Positions 43,076-57,036 are shown, counted from the stretch's first letter. The stretch is 64,000 nt of DNA from Pogona vitticeps (GCF_051106095.1 NC_135786.1:203919501-203983500), one strand, 5' to 3'. The notes: generated from the sequence alone by a model not told the origin. Numbers and translations are program-made.

Positions 43076-44670
43076 CTGCTATGCTCTGTGGTCCTTCTGG
43101 ACAAGCAGAGAGAAACCTGGAGAAAGGGTTACTCGTATGGGTACGAGTTTTCAATAATCTGGAAGAGCCCTGAGGATCTTGAGTGCTCCAAAGAGAAGAT
43201 AGCTATGAAATGGCCCTTTATTGTGTTCTCTTGCACGCCTGTAAGATTTTGCTAGATTTGCAGGGTGTAGTGTCTCTCACATGGGAGTCATACATGCTAC
43301 CCTGTAGCCCTTTCTGTCCCATGAAACATTTATTTGGAGAGTTGGGAAACTTTTCTGAGCAGCATGTAATGAAATTTATACAGAGTGCGGAAGCGGGTGG
43401 CTGGACCTAGCATGAACACTGCTCTTCCAAGATTTCTTTACCCCACTTTTGGCTGACTCCCACTCAGTAGCACCCTCCGTCCTGTCCTACACTGTTCAAG
43501 ATGGTCTACACAGCAAAGCAGGGTGGTGGGAAAGTTCCACAAACTTCCATCTGGTCTCAGTACTTGAGCCAAACCAATATCATTTCCTTTTCAAGCTGCC
43601 TATGTTGTGATTAGAGAGAGAATATACAGAATATCATTTTAACTTAAATACTGTACTTGATATTTTATTTTATATGATCATTTGATTATTACATATTTAT
43701 AATTGGCTAAGTAGTGAAGCCTCTCCAAAGACACCACTACAAATGCTTTTTAAACTGAATCCAAATTCAAGAGCAGGTGATACCTTTATTAGACTACTGA
43801 AAAACCAAGCTTGATTTTTACTGGTCTAAGAAAGACATCTCCTGCTTTTGTATTTGTATTGTTTTGGGAAACCACACAGCCTTTTTCTATATTTTTTTTT
43901 AACTGAGTGGCAGTTAAAACATATGGGATACAGGTAAATATTATGTTACTCTGGCTAGAACTGTAATCATTTACATGATCACACAAGGGCAATTGACAAA
44001 GACTTTATCTCCCTTAGCACAACTGGGCATGCACTGATTGTGAGATTGGGCACCTGAAAGGGATTCTCTCAGGGTTGTAGGAGAACGCTTTGTAATTGTT
44101 CAGCTGTATATATAATATGTGAACTAGATGTGACCAGATTAGTAATAGTGTCCTAAAAGGCCACTTGCTTAAATTGTAGGTTGGCACATTTCAGTCATAT
44201 TAGGAGGCACACAAAGTAAGTGTGAGTAGATATTTAGTAATTACATACAGGATAGGTTTCCAAGGCCTCTGCTGTTCATGAGAGCTACACAGGTTAATGG
44301 ACCATATGGTTTCCTTCATCCTTGCACAGGAGTGTCATGCACTATCCATTCAGAAGCACTGTGCATCATGCACTGGATATTATCTGCATAAATTATAAAT
44401 GTGTCTTTTTGAATATGTTTGTTTTAAATGTAAGCATATCTCTTGTACCTGTGTATGAATGTAGCCAATGACATGCTCAGAAAATGTCTTTTTCACAAAT
44501 GCATCTTCTTCAGTAAAATAAAACAGACAAGCAAAAACAAAGATTTGTAAATGGAGTTGTGCTAGTGAACGGTATTCCATTCTGAGGACGGGAGGCATTA
44601 AAATTACTGATCAGTGGTCTGGCTAAGCACGGTTTCAAAATGGTGTAGTTGTATGAGTAGCATGGGAGAT
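43076..44670. other. Region downstream of GDAP1, nothing recognised
   Basis: AT-rich sequence without a supported exon or repeat family. Confidence 0.5.
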
Positions 44671-44671
44671 T

Positions 44672-44950
44672 GATTGATTGATTCATTGATTCATTCATTG
44701 ATTCATTCATTCATTTAATTTGTATACCACCCATCTGTCTGAGGACAATAGACAACAATTCTAATGAAATAAACTTAAATTATATTACCATAAATTTCAA
44801 AGTAATAAAAACAATCTGTATTCGATACTCTGACTTAAATACAGCACTATTAAACATTTAAAACATTTAAATATACATACAATAGCCGCCTAGAGTGGTC
44901 AGAATGACCAGATAGGCGGGATACAAATAGAATAAATAAATAAAATAAAA
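44672..44950 (+). repeat. LINE 3'-end motif with simple repeats
   Basis: A TTGATTGATTCATTC simple repeat at 44672..44715 is followed by AT-rich sequence, then CCGCCTAGAGTGGTC and GACCAGATAGGCGGGATACA at 44886..44925 and an AATAAATAAATAAAAT tail. The inverted GCCTA/TAGGC hairpin plus A-rich tail is a common squamate LINE (CR1/L2 type) 3' end. Confidence 0.55.
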
Positions 44951-47900
44951 CATTTAAATGTTATTATGTTTCATATGTATGGAAATGAAAACTGAACAAA
45001 TGGTGAGTCATATCCCTACTCAAGACTCCACTTAATACCAATGGAATCATTTTATCTCAATATATATAATCCTTTGGTTACACATTTTTCCTGTTGGAAT
45101 CCAGTCCTGTTTTTTTCCAGGTGAAATCTTCCTACTCAACTACTAGTACATGTGCTCTCCCAGCTGTAAAACCACCCAAATGTCAAACTCATAGCACACC
45201 AAAGTCTTATGGACCACTCATTCCTGGCTGTACTTTCAGGTGTCATCCTCCCAAAGAAAGAATATCGGACTCTATTATGTATATAACTATATGAAATGCG
45301 TACAAAATGTGTACAACTAATTAATTATAGCTATTTATTGAAACGGATGGGTTCATGACTGAACATTTTATTATAATTCCTGTTATGGTGTCACAGATAA
45401 CAAAAAGCTGCTGTAGTGTAGTGATTACAAGTTTTCAAGAGATCGAAGTTCAAGTTCTCACTAAAAGGAGAAATGGATGTCGGAGATAGCCATGACTGGA
45501 AGAGGGGGATCCTTAAGTAATGAAAGCACAGGTTTCTCTTACCTCCAGGAATATGTAAATTAACTTACTTGGCGATTGGCCTTCAGGACTTTAGCATCAG
45601 GTCTCTTTGAAGTTTGATTTCACAATCTTTCTCTAATGCCCAACGCTGTATGGCCTGAAAAGAATCAATTAGTCTCTTGTAACTTGAACTATTCATGGTA
45701 ATTTATACATGTTAACATTGATGAATACTAATTTTATTCTCCCAATATCAGGGTGCAACTACACAGTGGAAAAAATGTGAGTAGACCCTCTGTGAAGTTG
45801 CACCTGGGAAGTTGAATTTCCCAGGGCTAATTTACTTCAGTCATCACACTGAAGTCAGCAGAGAGAATGGAGGAAATCAGTTTTGTTTGCAGTGTGTTGA
45901 CCATTTGAATCCTCTCTTCTTCACACCTGGTGTCTGGGTCTGTTTGTTTCCTTCTTCCCTTCCTGCTTGCTTGCTTGCTAGCTAGCTAGAGATAAAAGAA
46001 GTGAGGAATCAGCAGGAGACAGGAGGAAGTTTTCAGTTCAACCTTGCTTCTAGCTTGTTAATGTCACTTTTTTGGCTGTTCATATTTACAAGAGGTACAG
46101 TTAGAACTCAGCTACCTTAAAACTTCCTTCCCTCTCTCTGTTGATTCCTTGCTCTCCCCTCCCCCCATCAGTTACCTAGCTGCCCTAGTACTAGATCAGC
46201 AAGCCTTTAAAAAGAAAAGGGAGGAAGGAAGGAAATGAAAGCACACCCAGGCATGAAGTGTTGGGAGCAGAGGGTACAAATGGTAGCCAGATTCCCCATT
46301 TCCCCCTCTCTCTCACTAGTGCTGAAATGGATTTCGGTACAATAGTTACGAACCCCTCCACATTGGATCAAGTGATCACACTGTCTGAACCAACATGAAT
46401 GCATTTGATTCCTAAAAAGTAGAAGCCCCAGTGACAGAAGAAAAAACTACAGATTAGTGGGAACTCTGGGCTAATTCAGTGACTTTTATATCATTTCTTA
46501 CATTATTTCTCATTGTAGTTGCACCCTCAGTTGACAATTCAAATATTTGTCAAGGGATTTACCCCTCACAGGGGAAACATAGTCTTGATCCTGTACTGCT
46601 TTTTATTTAGGTCATGCCAACACCTTGTTAATTTGCAATAATTATATGAGTTTTTGTTATGGTTTACAAACTTCAGGAGAAATGGGTAATATGTCACATT
46701 GTTAAAGATGACATGGCAATTCAATTGTTGAATGTGTTAGCTACCATTTAGTGGTACTAATGATTTAACAAGGCATTATTCTGATTCTCGGCTCAGTCTC
46801 ACTAATAAAAAACACTTGCCTTCCTTTAATTTCGAAACAATGCCTTTTCTGTTTTGAGAAGTGGTAAAAACAGATGAATATAATTTAATTTCATGACCCA
46901 GTTACTTTGGCAATATTAAAGAACTGGATATGCTCTGTTTAGAGAAACAAAGTAGAATTTAACCAAACAGCACTGATTATATACTGGCATTTTCCTTACC
47001 CTCCACTACTAGGCAACTTTGGTGAAAGTAAGCCTAGTTGTTTTCAATGGAGCTTACCTTCGGGTAAATGTCTCTAGGATTAGGGCCCTGCTTTTGAATT
47101 GTTGCACAATGTTAGTGGAATGCAACTGATCAGCATTTACCAATAACTTATGTAATACCTGTACTCATAGCACAAACTCTGAAAACGGATGGTCACCATG
47201 GCAGACCATCTTGATTAGGAATTCTAAAATATAATATTAAAATATAATCTCTTTTGGACTGCATAAAATTAAATTATATTATCTGACTGTGCTTCAGGAA
47301 AAATTGACATGATCTGTCCGGGGCTTTCTAAAATTTTATAATGCCACTTTTGTGTTATTTTCCATTTCTTTTATTTTGGTAATTTTTTTATTGCACACTG
47401 AACATCCAACAGCAAGAAAAACAATAACCACCAGATGGCAGTGTTTTTCTAAGTCTACAACATCAAGAAAAGATTTTATTCAGTAAGATTTTTTGCAACT
47501 GCAAGATAGGGACAGAATGACTCATTAAAATATATTTATCAGAAATTTATATTTATACCAGTACTGTGCATTCGTTTTGTCTAAATGCCAAATTCTAAGT
47601 CAAACTCTGGCTGTTTGTGTGGAACTGGCTGTGTTCTGCATCAAAGTGTACCTGGACTTAGTTCCAGTGCAGATTAAGAGCTCACAAGGAAAAATAATCA
47701 ACATTCTGAGAGTTAATTTTTTAAAAAATGGGCTGAGAAGTAAGAAATAAGAAATGGAGAGTTAGGATACCACATAAGGCAGGCACTAAGAGGTGTGAGG
47801 TGAAGAAAAAAGAAAGCAAGGTTTTGCTGACTGAGGGTTTCATGCCAGGGATGAGTCTTTTGTGCTGGAATGAACATTCCCCCACAAAACAGGGTCTTTT

Positions 47901-49750
47901 CCTAAAACACAAATGATTTGTATTAAGGAAAGAGGAGTACACAGAAGTTTCATATACTTCTGTGTTTCTCTGTTTGGTGTAACCTTTCTTTCACTCTTTG
48001 CTTGTCAAATTGCCCAGCAGATTTTTTTACCCAGTACTGTTGTCCAATCAGAATGTTTGGTGACTTCCTGATTGATGCTGTGATGAGACAGCAGGAGGAG
48101 GATGGAGCTCTATCCCCTGGGCTGAATTCCGACCTGTTTGGGACCCCCCAGGGGGTTAAAACCACCCCAAAGAGATAGTGAAATGGGGGAGAAGCCTGTT
48201 GATCACAGGGGGAATGGTAGTTACCTATGTTTGATCCGGGAAACTCCCCAATCAATGAGCAGGAAGAAACAAGCAGCTGAACTAGCTTGCTTGCAAGTCG
48301 TCGGCAGCTGGCAACGGAGAAGCGATAAAGCAGCATAATTAACATTGTGTTACCACTGGGTGAGAAATATTTTTAAATGTATTGCTTTACTATCCCTGGA
48401 CAAGACAATTCCTATGTGAGAAATAGTATCTTTTATACCTCACCACTGACTGAGCAGCGGGGAATCTGGAGATAGGAGGAGACGTAGGGAGATACAAGGA
48501 AAATAAATTGGATGTTAATTATACATTTAATTATACTTCAAGGAAGGAAGCTTTGTATTCTTTGTTGTTATAAACATAAGAATCTTTCTACTGAAAACAC
48601 CATTGGCAACAACTCTGGGAAACAACCTGTTTATGCTACTTGTAACAGCTATCTAAGGTGCTGGCAAAAAGCCTAGAATCAATGACCTTGAACACTTTAT
48701 GGCTGTTTAGAATTCCCTTTCTTTTTGAGGATGGAACTGAATTACAAATAAATTAACCGTAGAAAGCCTAATCCAGCCAAAGTGGAACTTCTAAACTGTA
48801 TCCTGGGTTCTGAACTTGATGGGACTTTGAGCCTTTAGGCGAGGAAAACTCTCTACATCTGAGAATGGATTCAAGCTTAACCCTAAGTATGATCAATCTA
48901 TCAAAATGGACCTATGGAAGCAAGTATTGATGGAATTAGTCTGATTACTTTAAACATCTGGACAACTTTCACTTGGAATACAATTACTTGACATCTGGGA
49001 CATAATGCCACAACAAGGACAATTTTGGTATGAAACAAAATCTACTCTTCAAGCAATTCTAGAAATAGTAATATGCTATAATGAAGAGGCAAAATTTTTC
49101 AAGGAGTAGCTGAAGAAGAACTAAAGTCAACAAGAGACATGGAATAATGAACAAGGAAATGAGAGGGTGGTGTACGATGTATGCCAATCAAAAGAGGGGC
49201 TAGAGAAAATTAGAGCCGAAAACCTAGAAGATTTAACTCTAACTCTGGAGCTGAGGAGAATTTTAGGTGTGCTAAGGGAAGATAAGGGGAGAGAATCAGC
49301 AGATCTAAAAGAGCTTGGAAGTTCTATTGGAGATAGATCAAATGTATAAAATGTCCACAGGTGGCACAAGGCACTGCAAAATTTTTAGAGAGATAGAAAC
49401 AAGATTTGGGGAAAGACAAATAAGAGAAGGAGTTACTCAGAGAGATGAAAAAGGGAAAAATGTGACCTTCAGTGTTGAAAGCATGTATATACCTAACTTC
49501 TGGGATTTTAAGGGGGCATATCATATATATTAGCAAAACAAATTAAACTGGAATAAGAGATCACTAATCAGGGTAAAGGCATAACATGGTGGTTCTTAAG
49601 GTAAACTGAACCTAGATATAAGGATGAGATAAAACAAACCAAATGAACATACAGTATATTATGATATTGATATAGGCATGATAGAAAATGTGGAGATAGA
49701 AATGGCTAAACAATTATAGAAAGGAAATCTGTATAAAATGCTTTAGATAA
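44951..49750. other. Intergenic sequence, nothing firmly recognised
   Basis: 4.8 kb without a supported exon. 45415..45480 (GCTGTAGTGTAGTGATTACA) may be a decayed tRNA-SINE head, and 47020..47090 (GGTAAATGTCTCTAGGATTA) an old amniote repeat. 48900..49700 is A-rich. None is strong enough to call. Confidence 0.5.
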
Positions 49751-49751
49751 C

Positions 49752-50176
49752 ATCTATTATGGAAGTGAGAGCTGGACCATAAAGAAAGCTGACTGCCGAA
49801 GAATTGATGCTTTTGAACTGTGGTGCTGGAGGAGGCTCTTGAGAGTCCCCTGGACTGCAAGGAGAACATACCTATCCATTCTAAAGGAAATCAACCCTGA
49901 GTGCTCACTGGAAGGACAGATCCTGAAGCTGAGGCTCCAATACTTTGGCCATCTCATGAGAAGAGAAGAGTCCCTGGAAAAGACACTGATGTTGGGAAAG
50001 TGTGAAGGCAGGAGGAGAAGGGGATGACAGAAGATGAGATGGTTGGACAATGTTATCGAAGCAAACAACATGAATTTAACTTAACTCTGGGAGGCAGTGG
50101 AAGACAGGAGGGCCTGGCGTGCTCTGGTCCATGGGATCACGAAGAGTCGGACATGAGTAAATGACTAAACAACAAC
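49752..50176 (+). mobile_element. Bov-B (RTE) LINE 3' end, young
   Basis: It reads MEVRAGP-like, AEELMLLNCGAGGGS-type frame breaks, then ILKLRLQYFGHLMRREESLE and GKCEGRRRRG, and ends in ACATGAGTAAATGACTAAAC with a CAACAACA tail. The start TATTATGGAAGTGAGAGC is a usual Bov-B segment (YGSESWTIKKA). Close to the copy at 26255. Confidence 0.85.
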
Positions 50177-50590
50177 ATTATGTGTTAGGAACGTATTCAG
50201 TTATTACTGTTATAAAATACAAAGTTTGTTGGTTAAATCATCTCAAAATTATATAGATTTGGAACCAGAATTACTTTTATTAGGTATGTTATTAGAGGAT
50301 TTTGAAAACACTGTATACTCTGAGAGCAACATTATGATAGTAGCCAATATTGTATACTAAAATATACAGTATGAATGTTCTAAATGTTCTAAAAATATAT
50401 AGATTTTAAAGGGACAATTAAGACACCAAGATGCAAAAAACAAATAATCATAAGTAACCCATGTAACACGATGCTTAACAAGCACGAATTGAATTTAGAT
50501 AGATTGAAAAACTAATAAAATGTTTTTTTTTTAAAAAAGTATGTTTGGAGCAGTGCAGGAATTTGGAATATTTAAAAAGATCTGGTTTAA

Positions 50591-50703
50591 TGGTTGTTGT
50601 GGGTTTTTTGGGCTCTCCCGAACTCCCCTCCCCGTGTTCTAAAGGTTGTTCTTCCTAACGTTTTGCCAGTTTCTGTGGCCGGCATCTTCAGAGGACAGTA
50701 CTC
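50591..50703 (-). mobile_element. Penelope-like tail with decayed hammerhead-type motif
   Basis: In the minus sense it reads CCTCTGAAGATGCCGGCCAC, GGCAAAACGTTAGGAAG and AGCCCAAAAAACCCACAAC. It is the same family as 8815..8925, but here the GAAA core is AAAA and the triplet is GTT. Stem I (TCCT/AGGA) is kept. Confidence 0.55.
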
Positions 50704-51129
50704 TGTGCTCTGGTATAGTTGGCTTGGAAAACCAGAGTCCTGGCAAAGCAGAATATTGTCGCTGTAGAGAGTGCAAATTATAAGTCCTGTATCCTTTGCA
50801 AGTTGTAAGTCCTACATGCAAGTTACAAGTCCTATATCCTTTGCTTGTGTTTTGTTATAACTTTAAAAGCATGTTCAACTGTCCAGCTGGAGAGCTGACT
50901 GATTGTTTTGCAATGACTTCAGCAAACTATTGTTTAAGCCTCAATTTTAAAATCATTTTTATTTTCAAGTCTCTTTTTTCACACATCCTTTAATTGTTTT
51001 ACCACACTATACCCATAAAATTTCAACACTCTATACCCATAAAACACTCTATACCCATAAAATTTCAAATCAAATTTCAAATCTGTTTACTTGGAAGTAT
51101 TTCCTGCTAGGTTCTAGATAGGCCTTCAT

Positions 51130-52591
51130 CAGACCTGGGCAAAGTGCAGCCCGTGGGCTGCTCCTGTCCGGCCCGCTGGTCGCTGTTGAGTGAGCTGGAA
51201 CTCCGGCTCCGGTCACCCAGCATGGCAGCAGAACTCGTGAGATCCAACACTGGGATCTCGTGAGTTTTGACTGTTACTCCCCTCCAGGGACCCCACCTCC
51301 ACCCCAGCCCCTCTCCACCGGGTGCAGTTGGCAAAGGAGCACAGCTGCTGTTGTTGCGGGGGGGGGGCACAGAGAGGCAGCGAAGGCAAGTTGGAGAAGC
51401 AAAAGGAGCCGGTTCGCCCTGCTGCGGCGTTGGCAGCAAGCAGATCGGCGCCTCTGTCCTCCCCTGCCAGTTTTTTTGTGTGTGCATGTGGGGGAGGGGG
51501 TGGCAAGAGGGGTTGCCGGATCAATCGTCTTTCCTCGGCGTTCCCCCACCCCTGGCACCCTGCATGATCTGTGATCGCTTCCCCCAGAGAATCCACCGAG
51601 ACGGGGACCATGGATTGTGCATTGCTGGCTTGCTCCCTTCCTCCCGCCACCCCCGCCATCCACCCAACCTGCCACCATCGAATGACTGAAGACAAGCCGT
51701 AGGACTGTGGGAAGAGAGGAAGAAGGCAGTCAGGAAGGGGAGAAAAGAGCTGGGGGTGGCATTGGTGTGTGTGTCCCTGTGTCGCTCCCACCTGATTTGC
51801 AGATTGACGGTTTGGGTTTTTTGCTTTTTGGCACCCAGGACCAAAGGGAACTGGGGAAGAGGAGAGGAGAGCCTTATCGAAGGGAGGAGGACCAAAAAGA
51901 AGGGGGTTCCTTCCTTCTCAATAAGGGGGGTGCCACATCCTGGAGAGGCAGACATGGGGAGTTTCCTTTTTTATGGACAGTTTTCCCCCTCATGGTTAAA
52001 GGGGGGCCTGTGGGGCTTTGACCCCAGAGATATCTGATTAGCACTTCCCCCCAAACTCTCACCACCACCACCAAACCCACACAACCCTGAACTTGCCGTG
52101 CACCACAGTTTTCTCTTCCAGAGAAAGAGCAAAAACACCACCACCACCACAACAGCAACAAAAAAGGGGTGCAGACCTGAAGGAAAAGTGGGCTCCCCCA
52201 TTTCAAACTGGAAGGAGAAAGAGGCCGGGGGCACAGTTCACGGATTCCATAACTCCAGATACATCACTATTACCTATGATGATGATGATTGATGATGATG
52301 ATTGATGGTGATGATGATGATGATGATGATGATTTGTGGGGAGGGGGTGGAGGTTCTGCATTTAAATACTTTATTGACACCTTGGGGAGGGTTGTTTGCT
52401 GTGTGTTGTGTGTCGCCCTCCTCCCTACGCTCTGGTGGCCTGTCTGAAGGCCTGCAGATGTGAGTTTCTTCGTTCACCGCAGGGCCTCACCCAATGGGTT
52501 TCATTTTATTTTTAAGTAAACTTGGTTCGGCCCCTGAACACAGTTCAGATTTTTCATGTGGCCCCCTACAGAAATTAATTGCCCACCCCTG
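51130..52591. mobile_element. hAT-like non-autonomous element with CpG-rich interior
   Basis: 1462 bp. The left end CAGACCTGGGCAAAGTGCAG and right end TTAATTGCCCACCCCTG are partial inverted repeats; the octamers GCCTTCAT (51122..51129) and GCCTACAT (52592..52599) match at 7 of 8, as expected for hAT. The interior is GC- and CpG-rich (51150..52100) and includes a GAT microsatellite at 52277..52331. Open frames inside (up to 192 codons) resemble nothing and overlap on all strands. The subterminal GCGGCCC/GGCCCCC wording is usual in hAT MITEs. Confidence 0.65.
52277..52331. repeat. GAT trinucleotide microsatellite
   Basis: About 18 imperfect GAT units inside the hAT-like element. Confidence 0.85.
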
Positions 52592-54642
52592 GCCTACATC
52601 TATAGAAGTGTTTATATGACTGCAACTTCAGGTTCCTATAAGTGCCTTGATATCCATGAATTGAGTTATTATGACTTAGTCCTATTGCTTTTCATTGTAC
52701 TTAGTTGCAATTCACATTATCAGTGCTGTTGAACCTGTGGCCCTTCATATATCATTGAAATGCAGCTCCTGTCATACCTGACCATTAGCTATGCTCTTTG
52801 GTGCTGGTGAGAATTGGATTCCAAGAGCATTTGGATGGCCAAAAATTCTTAAACCAGGCTACAGATCTTGATTATTGTTTCTTGGGGTATAACTAATTGG
52901 TAAGAGCTGGGAAAGGATCAAAGCATTCTGCCTGCCAGTCTGATTTCAGGATATCATTCTGGGCTGTTGCAACTAACTTTTATTCTTTGCATCTTTTAAA
53001 ATTTTGGTAAGAATATATAAGAAAAAGAAATCCTTAACACTACCGAAATCAACACCACCTCCTCTCCCTCCTCCTTTTTTCTACTTATATTGCTGAGCAA
53101 CGATAACTACTACTATTTCATGTTATCCTTAAACAAGAGCCTGAGGCGATTTGTGATTTGAGGAATTTAATGCTGTATTTTAGGGAATTATCAAAGAAGC
53201 CAATAACCCTGAAGAGGAATTTTGATTAATAACAGCCAGTACAGAACAGTTATATCGACCATCTCCTACTTCTACAATCATACCTGGAACACATTGCGTT
53301 TTACTCCCTCACAACTCCTAATTTCTGAATTTGCTTACAACAGGATTTGAATGTGACCAGTGATGGTATTTATACCATAAATCACAAAGTACAGCTTTGC
53401 ATTAAAAATACCATGTAAAAACTACCCAGTTGGTACTTATTTATCAGGAGCCACATAATATTCCCTTTTAAAACAGAGATTGCATGGTAAGCTTGAAATT
53501 GTGATGGGTTTCAGCTCATTTGTGTTTTGAACATGGGCATCATGTACTCAACCAAATTTTTGGAACACAGAGTTATTTCTTTGGAAGAAGGACTCCTTTT
53601 AAAAGAGTTTATAGAGTATGTTTAGGATTATCTCCAGGACAGCATCATAAATTGTGTGTGTGTGTGTTTTAAGACAGCAAAAGAACGTAGCAGTTTACTT
53701 TAGCTTTTTTCCCTAGACCTCTAATCTCTATAAATGGCAAACTGTCAAGAAAGATCCTGCACTTTACAGCTTTTTCTTTGTAATAGAAGTTATGCACAAG
53801 GATAAGGGCCTTGCTTTCTTCATATTGAACACCACTCAAAATTTCCAGGAAAATTCTCATCATAAAAAATATCAAAATATAATCATGGCACATTGCTAAC
53901 GTTGCTGAACCAATTTCACAAGAAGAAAAAAAAATTCTCGCCTGCTGATGAGATTCCAAGCAACTTATGTAAAATCCCACTCAGTTTCACCCTCAGACAT
54001 GCCAAGCATGAGAGTATTGTTTTCATGTGAAAGGTTACATCACTCCACAACATTTCTTGACAAGTTTCAGTATTGTACAGTTGAACAGGTTCTTTTAGGC
54101 TTTCTAGTGCAAAATTTTAATACAACATATCTAGAGACAGAGCAATCTTAGTAGATGGTATCCAGCTTGAAGACGTCCAATGAAACTGAGCCTACTACCC
54201 CATAGGTGATTGATCTGATTGTCAAATAGTTATTGGCATGAAGAAGCTTCTCCTAATGTTCAGTTAGAATTTATCCCCTTGCAATTTAAATACATTTGTT
54301 CTGACATACCCTCTTCTTTGTACCAGTCCTTCGAAGAATTCTGACAAGCCATTCTTGCCTGCACACAAACACCTCCCCACAGTATAGAAAAGGAACCTTT
54401 CTAAGCTCTTCTCTTACCTCAGCCTTTTTTTAGTAGACATTCTTGGTGTTCAAGCAACCAACAGCTCTTGAAAAAAGAAAAGAAAATTAAACTAAGCTCA
54501 GCACTTTTATCTTCTTGAATTAAAACTATTCATTTACACTTAGTTTATGGGTACTTTTAGAAGAATAATTAGGTACTGCTAATTAAAGAAATCTGATGTT
54601 ATAAAGTGTGTGTGCCAATTCTATTGGCTATTATCAAATTAG
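52592..54642. other. Intergenic sequence, one faint MITE relic
   Basis: 52725..52870 (TGTTGAACCTGTGGCCCTTC, GGATGGCCAAAAATTC) may be a decayed hAT MITE. A short GT run is at 53655..53668. No exon is supported. Confidence 0.5.
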
Positions 54643-54905
54643 TTACCGTATTTTTCCATGTATAATACTCTACTTTTGTCTAAAATCTTTAGACTAAAAT
54701 TGAGGGTCGTCTTATACACGGAAGTAAGCTGAGGAGAGAACAAAAAGATGTGGCGGGGAAACCAGCGATCAAAGCAATCCTGCAGCATTTTGCTCCCTTT
54801 CCCCCTACACTTGCTAAACCCCACTTAGATTTCTTAATTTTGGATTAGAAAAGTGGGGTGGCGTTTTATACATGGGTGCATCTTATACATGGGGAAAAAG
54901 GGTAA
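54643..54905. mobile_element. Short non-autonomous DNA transposon (TTACCGTATTTTTC type)
   Basis: 263 bp. The left end TTACCGTATTTTTCCATGTA and right end TACATGGGGAAAAAGGGTAA are inverted repeats with few mismatches. Related sub-repeats (CTTATACACGG, CTTATACATGG) lie inside. The superfamily is uncertain. Confidence 0.65.
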
Positions 54906-55047
54906 TTCAGCATGAGCAGAAGCTTTTAAGTCAGTACAAATCCTCAGTAGATTTTTGAACATTTCCCATAAAATGATCCTTCATTCAACACTCTGGATTG
55001 CTATAGAAGATGTGAGAAAGCAATGTGGGGATGGTTTCCTTCTGTCA

Positions 55048-55119
<72 letters not shown>

Positions 55120-57036
55120 TAGCCCTATAGTCATATCAAGGAATCTGAAGGATTCTCTCTCCCCTTTCCTGTTTTTCTCTAAGCCCCAGCAGGCAAATTG
55201 GCAACTTCACAATTAGAAGCTTTGACTGTTTTAGCTGCCTTGAGTAGTTGGCGTAAGCAGGAGCTGGGTTAAGCAGCAGAGTATATGTCCTTATTCTCTA
55301 GCAGCTATAGAAGAGTACATTTTGGAAAGCTTTAGATTGCTTTTTATGGAGAACAATGGGTTCTAAACAGTTGGTTGATAGTTTTGGCCCTCATCATCTC
55401 TTTTAGGGAGTCAGTATATTTAAATATGTGTTTCAGAAATTTTGATGTATTTTTGCTAAATGAAAGCTTGTAATCTAATATGATACAAATAAAAGAAAAG
55501 GTATGTGCTTGGTATATAGCATGTCCTCCAGATGATCTTGATCGATTATTGTTGTGTGGGATGGGGTGGGGCTTGTTGTCCCAAACATCTGGAGGGCACT
55601 GCACTGAGACAATGCCAAAGGCAAATGTATAATCCACCAAGATCCAGCCATTATATAGGTGTGATCCTGTACATCTTGAGTTCATAGCGACCCATCTCCA
55701 TGTAAATGATGGATTGTGATGCATCTCTTGCTCAAAGCAATGAATGGACATCAGGCAGGATGAACAGATTGTTCCATTGATTTGAGTAATTTGAGTCACA
55801 GTCAGTCTCAACTGGATTTTGCCAAGAATGTCAAGCTGTTCTGAAATGTACATTTGCCCTTCCATCCAGAAACAGAAAATGTATAGCTTGCTACAATGTT
55901 TTATTTGGGTGTATGTTTTATTTTCCTCTGTGTCACATGAGGTGAGATTTCAAATGAATGGAGTTGACAGATTTTATTTTCTGTCAAAATCAGGCATGCC
56001 AAACATTTATGGGCTAAGCGTGTTTTCATTTTAACTTTTTGCTGATGAGATGTATCTATTATGTTTTCCCCAGGAAAAACCTCTATAAAAGTCTGTAACT
56101 TTATAAGCAGTTGTTTTTGGATGCCGTTTTCTTTTTGTTTGCTTGTTGGATTTCTCCTGTCTCCAAGGGTCAACATTTTTTCTGTGTAAATTTAACCAGT
56201 TTTGGGGCATGCTTAATATTAAAACAGCTATTTATATTTCAGCTATTTATATGAACCAGTTATGAATGTAAAAGGGAAAAATCCAAAATGAATTCCTGAA
56301 TACAGTTTTCATAGTCAGTACTACCAATGCTGTGTAATTCACAGAGTCTGAAAGATGTAATGACAGACATTGACTGAAATTCAGTTGCTGTAAATTATGC
56401 TATGTAAGGCTGATGATGTCACCAGCATGTAGGTAGCATAAGTTATGCAACAGGATTTCAGTATCGATCTATCATTTATAGGACACCTCCCTCCCTCCCT
56501 TGCCAGGTGTGAATTACCAGCAATGTTAATAGCAAGAATTATGGGATTAAGTCTATTGTAAATCCTAACAGTTCCAGGTGGCTCTCAGCTGTACTCTAAA
56601 AATAATTGACTAGGGCCGAAATTGCTGGCTTGATAACTCATTGAGTTAGTTAGCAGGGCTAGTTATCTATCTACACTCAAGACTTAATTTCATTTTGAGC
56701 TTCATGAGTGAGCATTTCAGGCTTGCACCCCTTTTACAGCACCAAAGCTATCAATTGCAAAGACAGATATGTTTCTCAGGGACATAACATATAGCGGCGT
56801 TTGTTTTTTCTGTTAACTATAGCCAAATTCCTTTCCTTCCTGGTTTAATATAGCCTTACCATCAGAAGACTATATTCCCCAAAGGAATTTGTGACCCACA
56901 CCCACTTCCATCACCAGTTGGGGAGATGGAAGAAAATTATGGGAGAGAACATTTAATGGTTTCTATGAAATCACAATGAACCCATTTTATAAACTGATCT
57001 ATTCCTTCTTAGCTTCACATCATCTTGAGATCTAGG
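54906..57036. other. Intergenic sequence with a GA microsatellite
   Basis: Apart from the GA run at 55051..55117, and a weak inverted pair at 55518..55602 (GTCCTCCAGATG against CATCTGGAGGGCAC, a probable hAT MITE remnant), nothing is recognised. Confidence 0.5.
55051..55117. repeat. (GA)33 dinucleotide microsatellite
   Basis: A perfect GA run of about 67 bp. Confidence 0.95.

Noticed and set aside
51213-52234. Several overlapping frames up to 192 codons, and a possible CpG-island promoter
   Set aside because: All strands are open because of base composition, no domain is visible, and the block is bounded by hAT-type ends.
55344-55865. 173-codon minus-strand frame
   Set aside because: No recognisable domain, no splice context and uneven composition; part overlaps a probable MITE remnant. 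Chance frame is the simplest reading.
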